A DNA stretch of 64,000 nt from an uncultured Clostridia bacterium. Its GTDB lineage: Bacteria > Bacillota > Clostridia > Christensenellales > Pumilibacteraceae. Below, piece after piece: positions 57,960-64,000 of the stretch. Within the stretch, counting starts at the first letter, position 1, and each line of letters starts with the position of its first letter. The stretch covers positions 1-64,000 of the forward strand of contig CANQFK010000005.1 in the NCBI GenBank assembly GCA_947598585.1, read 5' to 3'. The position numbers and the translations under genes were made by a program. Under the pieces are notes generated by a model. It saw only the letters and a list, made by a program, of their open reading frames with translations, ran no database searches and was not told where the DNA came from.

Positions 57960-58781
57960 ATGGCATACAAATGCAATATCAGTTTCGGATTGGTGTACAT
58001 TCCAATAAAACTCGTTACGGCGGCAATGGACAACGATATCGGCTTCAACATGATAGACTCGAAAAGCGGAAGCCGTATCAAGTACGTCAAGACCAATGCC
58101 GACGGCGAAAAAGTGGAAAATTCGGATATAGTCAAAGGATACGAATACGAGGAAAACAAATATGTGATCTTTTCGGACGAGGATTTCGAAAAGATAAAGT
58201 CGCCGAAAGACAAAAACATAGATATACAGTGTTTCGTATCGGTAGATGAGATCGAGCCCGTGTACTACAATAAGCCTTATTACGTCGTTCCGACGGGCGC
58301 GGAAAAGGCGTTCAACGTGCTCGTAAAGGCTATGGCGGAAACGGACAAGGCGGCGATAGCAAAGACCGTGCTGGGAACAAAGGAAACGCTTATCGCAATT
58401 CGTTCGATAGACGGCGCGCTCATGTTGAACACGCTGTATTTTCACGACGAGATAAGACAATGCCCGTACAAAAGCGAGGACGGTTCGAGCGGCAAGGAAC
58501 TCGAACTTGCCAAGTCCATAATTTTCGGCATGGAAGAACATTTCGAGCCGCGCAGCTATAACGACGAATATCGCGAACGGGTATTGGCGGCGATAAAGGC
58601 AAAGATAGACGGACGCGAGATCACGGCGCCAAAAACTCCCGCGGGCAAGGGCATATCCGATCTTATGGAGGCACTTCAAAGGAGCCTCGACGAACAGATC
58701 TCGAAGAAAAGGGAAAGCGGCGCCAAAAAGATTTCGAGCGAAAAAAAGAGCAGAGCGCCTAAGCGAAAGGCGGCAAAATAG
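57960..58781 (+). CDS. ku: Ku protein of non-homologous end joining
   Basis: The 273-residue protein has the bacterial Ku beta-barrel pattern: NISFGLVYIPIKLVTAAMDN, ENSDIVKGYEYEENKYVIFS, the EPVYYNKPYYVVPTGAEKAF segment, and a basic Lys/Arg/Ala-rich tail. It binds DNA ends and recruits ligase LigD. No ligD is in the window. A TATAAT box at 57936-57941 and AAGGGG close to the start give a very short leader. In Firmicutes, Ku repairs spore DNA breaks. Confidence 0.92.
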   Translation: MAYKCNISFGLVYIPIKLVTAAMDNDIGFNMIDSKSGSRIKYVKTNADGEKVENSDIVKGYEYEENKYVIFSDEDFEKIKSPKDKNIDIQCFVSVDEIEPVYYNKPYYVVPTGAEKAFNVLVKAMAETDKAAIAKTVLGTKETLIAIRSIDGALMLNTLYFHDEIRQCPYKSEDGSSGKELELAKSIIFGMEEHFEPRSYNDEYRERVLAAIKAKIDGREITAPKTPAGKGISDLMEALQRSLDEQISKKRESGAKKISSEKKSRAPKRKAAK

Positions 58782-58808
58782 GCGGATCGTCAAATTCCTT
58801 TATAGCGC

Positions 58809-58837
58809 TTTACATTTGAGATCGTATTTGATATAAT
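58809..58837 (+). promoter_or_regulatory. Promoter of recF
   Basis: TTTACA (58809-58814) and TATAAT (58832-58837) are 17 bases apart. The predicted start, about 58844, coincides with an in-frame ATG. Confidence 0.7.
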
Positions 58838-58843
58838 ATGCTT

Positions 58844-59932
58844 ATGCATGTTACAGAACTTACCGTATCCGATTATCGCAACTATTCGAGGCAGACCGTG
58901 CGGTTTTCGGACAAGATCAACTTTGTCGAGGGGCGGAACGCGCAAGGCAAGACCAATCTTATCGAGGCGGTCTATTTGTGCAGCGTAGGCAAAAGCGCAC
59001 GCACTCCGCGCGACAAGGAACTCATAGGGCACGACAAGGATCGCGCCTATATAAGGCTTATGGTAAGCAAGTCGTACGGCGAGGACAAGGTGGAGATCGT
59101 CCTCGACAGGACGGCGGGCAAACAGATTTCCGTCAACGGAATGCCCATTTCGCGAATGGGAGAATTGATGGGCGTGGTATCTACGGTGTTCTTTTCGCCC
59201 GACGAGATGCGTATAGTAAAAGAGGCGCCCGCGGACAGACGACGCTTTATGGATATAGCGCTCTGTCAGATGTCGCGCACATACTTTTATTTGCTCACGC
59301 GCTACAACAAGGTGCTTATGCAGCGCAACAGACTGTTAAAGAGCGGAACGGTGACCGACGACGCCCTTTATGTGTGGGATATGCAGCTTGCCGAAGCAGG
59401 TTCCAAGATAATAAAGACAAGGCGAGGCTTTGTGGAAAACCTCTGTAAGGTCACGCGCGAATGTCATTCGTATCTTACGGACGGCAAGGAAACGCTCGAC
59501 CTCGGGTATGAGTCAATAGACGGCGCCAATGCGGAGGAGATAAAGGAGAATTTTGCGCGTATCCTTATAGAGGACAGAGAAAAGGACAGACTTCGCGGCT
59601 ATACCCATTCGGGTCCGCACAAGGACGATATCGCCTTTAAGATAGGCGACGAGGACATTCGCTCGTTCGGTTCGCAAGGTCAGCAGCGAACGGCGTCGCT
59701 CGCACTCAAACTCGCCGAAGTGGAGATAGTGGGCAGTCGCGGCGATTATCCCGTATTGCTTCTCGACGACGTGCTCAGCGAACTCGATATAGGTAGGCAA
59801 AAGAGGCTTATGGATAAGATAAAGGACTATCAGACCATAATCACCTGCACTCATATCGACAGCGCTATCCTTGATCCCACCCTGCCTTTTAAGGACCTGC
59901 ATGTGGAAAATGGCACGGTAAAGGAGTTATAA
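58844..59932 (+). CDS. recF: DNA replication and repair protein RecF
   Basis: The ATG at 58844 is chosen because the ATG at 58838 directly abuts the -10 box and would be upstream of the transcript. The 362-residue SMC-like ATPase has Walker A EGRNAQGKTNLIEAVYL, the RecF region FSPDEMRIVKEAPADRRRF, the signature segment SFGSQGQQRTASLALKLAEV, and Walker B PVLLLDDVLSELD. It helps load RecA at gaps. It is usually next to dnaA-dnaN-gyrB, but here it stands between ku and an aquaporin gene. Confidence 0.93.
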   Translation: MHVTELTVSDYRNYSRQTVRFSDKINFVEGRNAQGKTNLIEAVYLCSVGKSARTPRDKELIGHDKDRAYIRLMVSKSYGEDKVEIVLDRTAGKQISVNGMPISRMGELMGVVSTVFFSPDEMRIVKEAPADRRRFMDIALCQMSRTYFYLLTRYNKVLMQRNRLLKSGTVTDDALYVWDMQLAEAGSKIIKTRRGFVENLCKVTRECHSYLTDGKETLDLGYESIDGANAEEIKENFARILIEDREKDRLRGYTHSGPHKDDIAFKIGDEDIRSFGSQGQQRTASLALKLAEVEIVGSRGDYPVLLLDDVLSELDIGRQKRLMDKIKDYQTIITCTHIDSAILDPTLPFKDLHVENGTVKEL

Positions 59933-59943
59933 ATATGGTCATC

Positions 59944-59987
59944 GGTCTGCCGATCGATCTCGCGCATAGGATAGATCGGAACAGACC
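59944..59987 (+). promoter_or_regulatory. Hairpin in front of the aquaporin gene
   Basis: GGTCTG-CCGATC (59944-59955) pairs with GATCGG-AA-CAGACC (59974-59987): twelve pairs with a two-base bulge and an 18-base loop. It lies just ahead of the AAAGGAG site. There is no T-run, so it is an mRNA leader structure or an operator, not a terminator. Confidence 0.45.
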
Positions 59988-60012
59988 ATAATAAATAAAG
60001 GAGAATTTTCAA

Positions 60013-60723
60013 ATGGAAAACAACGGACTTATCAAAAAGTGCCTCGCCGAATTTATCGGCACAATGGTACTCGTAGTATTCGGTTGCGGCGTTGCGGTCG
60101 CTACCGGTTGTTCGGGAAACGCCGGCATAGTGGCTACCGCTCTCGCATTCGGTCTTGTGATCGTGGCTATGGCATATTCGGTAGGCAATATATCGGGCTG
60201 TCACATCAATCCCGCGGTTTCGCTTGCGATGCTTATTTCCAAAAAAATGAGCTTTAAGGAATTTATCGCGTATGTAATAAGTCAGATCGTGGGCGCGATA
60301 GTCGGCGCGGCGATAGTGGCATTGTTCTTCGGAAGTTTTGCAAATCTCGGCGGCAACGTGGTGCAAGCTGCGATAACTAACGAATACGGCGACGGCGTTT
60401 CGCTCATCATAGGGCTGCTTGTCGAGATAGTGCTCACTTTCGCGTTTGTGTTCGCTATTTTGGGCGTGACCTCGCGCACCGAAAACAAAAGCGTAACGGG
60501 CGTAGTGATAGGACTTGCGCTTACGCTCGTACACCTGCTCGGTATACGCCTTACGGGCACTTCGGTCAATCCCGCGCGTTCGCTCGGACCCGCTCTTCTT
60601 CAAATGATAAGCGGAGAGTTTGGGGCAATTTCGCAAATATGGATATTTATAGTGGGACCGTTTATCGGAGCGGCGATCGCAGCCGTGATATATAAAATCA
60701 TCGACGTGAATAAAGAAAATTAA
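60013..60723 (+). CDS. aqpZ: Aquaporin (MIP family)
   Basis: This 236-residue protein follows AAAGGAG. It has six membrane helices and the two half-helices with NPA: SGCHINPAVSLAM and GTSVNPARSLGPAL. The aromatic/arginine filter appears AqpZ-like (His before INPA, Arg after the second NPA), so water rather than glycerol is the expected substrate. Confidence 0.9.
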   Translation: MENNGLIKKCLAEFIGTMVLVVFGCGVAVATGCSGNAGIVATALAFGLVIVAMAYSVGNISGCHINPAVSLAMLISKKMSFKEFIAYVISQIVGAIVGAAIVALFFGSFANLGGNVVQAAITNEYGDGVSLIIGLLVEIVLTFAFVFAILGVTSRTENKSVTGVVIGLALTLVHLLGIRLTGTSVNPARSLGPALLQMISGEFGAISQIWIFIVGPFIGAAIAAVIYKIIDVNKEN

Positions 60724-60746
60724 ATTTCTATATAGTATGCGACAAA

Positions 60747-60777
60747 AAACAGCTTGGAGATCATTCAAGCTGTTTTT
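60747..60777 (+). terminator. Rho-independent terminator of the aquaporin gene
   Basis: AAACAGCTTG/CAAGCTGTTT (60747-60756 with 60766-60775), 9-base loop, ending in T5. Confidence 0.8.
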
Positions 60778-60812
60778 CGTTTGCGCTTATAGCTATATTT
60801 TTATAGGTTGTT

Positions 60813-61646
60813 TTAAACGGCAAAAGCAAAATTGAAAGTGACAATACTTGCATAAGAATTTGCTTTTATGGAAACTTTTTTGGGACCTGTACGAAGAGAA
60901 AATTTAACGCCGCCTACTACGACACTAGAAGTTTTATATCCTAGTAGAGGTATTTTTACTTCAATATCGCTCACGTCTCCATCATAAGAAACGGTTCCGT
61001 ATATAGTGGTCCCAACATTTCCACCGTGGTTCCAAGTAAAGCCTCCTTTATCGTATTCAGTGGGTACTTCGGCACTTGTGGCATGTGCTATGCTGAAATG
61101 TCCATCAACGATATATTTGCAGTCATAACTATAATTAGTTTGTATATAGTCGCCTTTATCTTGTTCCCAAGCTATCGTTGTATATGTTGAATAACTATTT
61201 GTTGCTTTATTATAGTTCTTTGCATATTTAAATTGGGGCTCACAGTTTTTTTCTCCTGACAAAGTTGGAAATGCTATATCCTTGTAAGTTGTCGTTCCCA
61301 TTAAGGTATAGGCTACGTTAGTGCTGGAAAGAGCTAATTCAGTGCCGTTGCTATTTGTATTCCATTCATATACTACGGCAGTGTTGTAAGTTGTTGCATG
61401 ATTATAATAAATATTCCCGGCACTTATTTGTCTATCTCCGACAGCCAACTCTGTAACAGTATAAATTGTACAGACAGGTGCATTATTAGTTGCCAATGGT
61501 ACAATTGGGGCGGAGGTCTGTTCTGATAAAATTCCTGTTTGTAACTCAGGTGTTTCGGCTAATGATACAGTTGCCATTGAACTACTACCAATGATAAGCA
61601 AGCAAAGTATCATCATGAGGCTAAATGTTTTTTTAAAGTTTTTCAT
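60813..61646 (-). CDS. Secreted protein of unknown function
   Basis: The start at 61646 follows AAGGAG on the minus strand; an in-frame ATG nine codons earlier lacks a site. The 277-residue protein has a signal peptide (1-30, KTFSLMMILCLLIIGSSSMA, cleavage near SLAETP). The mature chain is rich in Thr, Ser, Tyr and Asn, with beta-strand patterns and no cysteine pair of note. It may be a cell-surface or released beta-sandwich protein. No family is recognised. Confidence 0.65.
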   Translation of the reverse strand: MKNFKKTFSLMMILCLLIIGSSSMATVSLAETPELQTGILSEQTSAPIVPLATNNAPVCTIYTVTELAVGDRQISAGNIYYNHATTYNTAVVYEWNTNSNGTELALSSTNVAYTLMGTTTYKDIAFPTLSGEKNCEPQFKYAKNYNKATNSYSTYTTIAWEQDKGDYIQTNYSYDCKYIVDGHFSIAHATSAEVPTEYDKGGFTWNHGGNVGTTIYGTVSYDGDVSDIEVKIPLLGYKTSSVVVGGVKFSLRTGPKKVSIKANSYASIVTFNFAFAV

Positions 61647-61720
61647 AAGTTTCTCCTTAAAATTTATTCTCATTGAGAGTTTGTATATTTATGTATACCA
61701 TAATTATTGATGCTAATCTA

Positions 61721-61755
61721 CCAACTTTACTTTGCAATTTGTCAACCAAAGTTGG
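61721..61755. repeat. Inverted repeat in the divergent promoter region
   Basis: CCAACTTT (61721-61728) and AAAGTTGG (61748-61755) are exact reverse complements 19 bases apart. They lie between the divergent genes at 61646 and 61823 and upstream of the -35 box at 61782. This may be an operator for either gene. Confidence 0.45.
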
Positions 61756-61781
61756 CATTTTTCGAATTTGCAATTAAAACG

Positions 61782-61810
61782 TTGACAAATAGTATATGTT
61801 TTTATATAAT
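61782..61810 (+). promoter_or_regulatory. Consensus promoter of the permease gene
   Basis: TTGACA (61782-61787) and TATAAT (61805-61810) are 17 bases apart. The ATG lies 12 bases after the -10 box, leaving room for only about six leader bases. Confidence 0.8.
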
Positions 61811-61822
61811 TTACAATAGATC

Positions 61823-63355
61823 ATGAAGATAAAAAATACCGACAATGCGCGTAAAAGCAGAAACGGCAGATCGAGGATCCCGTTAAAAACCGCATTCAAG
61901 ATAGGGTGCGGCAATTTCAAGTTACATCCCGCAAAAATCATTGCCACGATATTACTTGCCGTCTTTTCTTTTACGTTTTTGGGTATTACGCTTGTTTTGG
62001 CAACATTTGATAAAACCATGCCATATGTAAATGCCGTTTTTGACAATGGTTACGAATATCTGCCTATGCAAAAATACATATCTTTTCTCGCAAACGAAGA
62101 TAGGGACTTTGCGGTAAATGATCTGCTTCTTTCCGACGACTACAATTCCGAATTGTCGATAATTACAGACAAGGATATGGAAATTTTACAAAATCATATA
62201 TCCGAAAAATTGATGATAGTAATTTTAAAGCGGTTTTTTATCAAACATGACTATGTAAAAGAGTGGAATGATGAATTTTCCCAATTCGTGAAAGAAACAG
62301 ATGAATATATCACCAGAGGATATAGCGGATATATGACGCTCACGGAAGATATAATAAAAAAATATGATTATGAACTTGTAGGACGTTTGCCTCAACATGA
62401 CAATGAAGTGGTCATATGCGAACAACATTATAACACTTATAAATATCTTGGATATAAAGATAAAAACGGAAATGAATACGAGATCAAAAAACCCGAAGAT
62501 ATGCTCGGACATGTAATAGATTATGATTCTCTCGTAGTAACAGGAATATTAAAAACAGGGTGCGACAGAAAATGTTATATTGAAAACCATCGGGAAATTC
62601 AAGAAGTCGGATCAAACGGATATCTCAAAGACCCTACTGTTATCAATAGTCCCGAATATTTTTCTTGTGACGACGAATATCTTTTTCATGAAAAACTTTT
62701 TGTGACGCAAGATTATATTTTTTCGCGGTTGGCAGGATCGTATTATATGTTTATGGATTCTTATGTGATCGTCCCTGTACCGCAACACAAAAAAGAACTC
62801 AATGAATTTGCCGAATTTATCACTTCATATAATTATCAAGGAAAGCAGGCCGGAGAATATTATGAATTTTCGAATTTAAATCCTACATCGAATTGGTATA
62901 ACTCCGTGCTTGTTACCGGTGGAGCGCTTGGCAAATTGTCGCTTTGCATAAGCTTGATATTTTTGATATTCTCGATGGTATTTCTACTGAATTTTATTGC
63001 GACGTCTTTGCGAAGTCAGATGAAACAGATCGGCATAATCTCCGCGCTGGGCGCTGATTTTAAACAATTATATAAGATATATGTCATAAACGCATTGATC
63101 GTATGTGGCACTGTCTATATTTTATCGCTTCTTATGACAGGTATAATTGTTATGTGGTTCAATTCGACGGGCTGGCGATCTTTATGGTTCTCTATGGACG
63201 GCTTGGCTTTTAAAATATTGAGTTTGAATTTTGTAACTATAATAATAATGTTTATCGCGTCGATAGCAATGGCGATTTTGGGGACATTGATCCCATTATA
63301 TAAAATGCGTAAACTTTATCCTGCGGAAATCATGCGACGTGGACAAGTCAAATAA
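61823..63355 (+). CDS. FtsX/MacB-type ABC transporter permease
   Basis: The 510-residue protein has a first membrane helix at about 40-62, a large extracytoplasmic domain (63-365), and three C-terminal helices (about 373-400, 425-450, 465-492). The FtsX core sequence SLRSQMKQIGIISALGADFK lies at the first cytoplasmic loop, and the end is MRKLYPAEIMRRGQ. No ATPase gene is adjacent in the window. A basic 25-residue N-terminal tail is unusual. There is no Shine-Dalgarno sequence. Confidence 0.8.
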   Translation: MKIKNTDNARKSRNGRSRIPLKTAFKIGCGNFKLHPAKIIATILLAVFSFTFLGITLVLATFDKTMPYVNAVFDNGYEYLPMQKYISFLANEDRDFAVNDLLLSDDYNSELSIITDKDMEILQNHISEKLMIVILKRFFIKHDYVKEWNDEFSQFVKETDEYITRGYSGYMTLTEDIIKKYDYELVGRLPQHDNEVVICEQHYNTYKYLGYKDKNGNEYEIKKPEDMLGHVIDYDSLVVTGILKTGCDRKCYIENHREIQEVGSNGYLKDPTVINSPEYFSCDDEYLFHEKLFVTQDYIFSRLAGSYYMFMDSYVIVPVPQHKKELNEFAEFITSYNYQGKQAGEYYEFSNLNPTSNWYNSVLVTGGALGKLSLCISLIFLIFSMVFLLNFIATSLRSQMKQIGIISALGADFKQLYKIYVINALIVCGTVYILSLLMTGIIVMWFNSTGWRSLWFSMDGLAFKILSLNFVTIIIMFIASIAMAILGTLIPLYKMRKLYPAEIMRRGQVK

Positions 63356-63419
63356 GATCAAAGCCGATAAAGATCCGATGATTTAACGTAGAATATAATA
63401 TTTTGTTTGGAGTACGGAC

Positions 63420-63941
63420 ATGGAAGGAAAAACAATGGGACAAAAAATTTATTTACTGAGGAAAAAGAGAGGATATTCGCAAGAAGAACTTGGCGAGATG
63501 ATAGGCGTGTCAAGACAGTCGATTTCGAAATGGGAGTTAGATGAAGCGATCCCCAGCGCAGAACATATTTCGTTGTTGTGTGATCTGTTTTCGATAAATA
63601 CCAATTATTTTTTAAAGGCAAAAGAAAATACTCATATCAAAGAATATGACAGAGATATCGATAATGCTGCCGAAATAGGAATGACTGAAATAGCGGCATC
63701 AATATCCAAGAAAAAAACGAGGATCAAAATCATAATTTCTTTGACTGTCTGCGCAGTCATAATGGCTGCTTTTACGACGATTGTCGGTATTGTGGTTTTC
63801 CAAAAAGATCCCAATAGTCTGGAAACGATAAATGCAACTCACTTTACAAATTTCGGGATAGTGGTTTTTATTGCCTTAGCAGTAATAATGATGGCAATTA
63901 CATCATTTTTGATCTATAACCTTGTAAAAATAAAGAAATAA
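63420..63941 (+). CDS. XRE-type HTH regulator with two membrane helices
   Basis: The start at 63420 follows TGGAG; a start at 63435 with GAAGGA is equally possible. The protein has 173 residues: a helix-turn-helix at about 8-62 (GYSQEELGEMIGVSRQSISKWE), a linker, and two C-terminal membrane helices (about 103-127 and 143-167). It lies 64 bases after the permease gene and may regulate it. Confidence 0.83.
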   Translation: MEGKTMGQKIYLLRKKRGYSQEELGEMIGVSRQSISKWELDEAIPSAEHISLLCDLFSINTNYFLKAKENTHIKEYDRDIDNAAEIGMTEIAASISKKKTRIKIIISLTVCAVIMAAFTTIVGIVVFQKDPNSLETINATHFTNFGIVVFIALAVIMMAITSFLIYNLVKIKK

Positions 63942-63984
63942 ATTATTTCGCTAAAATACAATCATAATAAAGGAGTTATTTTGC

Positions 63985-64000
63985 ATGAAAAAACTTATAA
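63985..64000 (+). CDS. Start of a gene cut by the window end
   Basis: AAAGGAG at 63969-63975 and ATG at 63985 open a frame reading MKKLI before the window ends. Nothing more can be said. Confidence 0.5.

Overview
This window looks like an endospore-forming Firmicute of the Clostridia type, probably an uncultured gut lineage. The evidence is two spore-protease-family genes (gpr at 56.4 kb, yyaC at 50.5 kb), a mini-ribonuclease III, a PepV-type dipeptidase, strong AGGAG ribosome binding sites and canonical TTGACA/TATAAT promoters. No species can be named from the sequence alone.

Layout. (1) 1-24.3 kb is an AT-rich accessory island. It starts at a tRNA-like 3' end (to base 81) followed by a frameshifted tyrosine integrase. 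It then carries two long co-directional gene blocks. Block A (1518-16594) starts at a clear promoter and encodes three ESCRT-III-like helical proteins, a Vps4-type AAA ATPase with an N-terminal MIT-like domain, a MIT-like plus trypsin-like protease, a 50-residue CxxC protein, a two-helix membrane protein, a TIR plus leucine-rich-repeat protein, a MIT-like plus RuvB-type AAA ATPase, a membrane coiled-coil protein, a GrpE-like protein, an Hsp70 and a small HTH protein. Block B (16699-23232) encodes a ClpP-like protease, a Sel1-repeat protein with a P-loop-less AAA-like region, a VirD4/TraG-like ATPase and two proteins carrying FtsK-gamma-like winged helices. A 5'-truncated metallophosphoesterase and gene-poor sequence close the island.

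(2) 24.4-29.0 kb is a second accessory stretch: an XRE regulator, an ECF-type sigma factor with a secreted cysteine peptidase and a one-pass membrane protein, and an AbiEi/AbiEii-type toxin-antitoxin pair. (3) 29-64 kb is mostly ordinary chromosome and richer in G+C: hpt, a YugP-type metallopeptidase, a DUF1893 protein, a MATE transporter with a structured leader, thioredoxin, pepV, a second sigma/membrane-protein pair, gltX, the mrnC-thyA-dfrA-rlmB-tpiA-gpmI run, yyaC, cvpA, a very long surface leucine-rich-repeat protein, rpsT, gpr, a MurI-like racemase, ku, recF, an aquaporin and a permease. Two smaller accessory insertions sit inside it (KilA-N pseudogene at 40.3 kb, DUF4143 ATPase at 41.4 kb).

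Main result. Block A reads as a self-contained bacterial system built on the ESCRT-III/Vps4 plan: filament-like helical subunits, a Vps4-like disassembly ATPase, and a protease and a RuvB-like motor that appear to be recruited by the same MIT-like domain. To this are added a TIR effector fused to leucine-rich repeats and a dedicated GrpE/Hsp70 pair. Two sets of short shared motifs link its proteins: a D-[IV]-D-x-x-G-[IL]-[VI] motif in three of them, and a 25-residue strand-rich motif shared by the membrane protein and the TIR protein. I take it to be a defence or cell-suicide system on a mobile island. That is inference: family assignments come from reading motifs, without any search.
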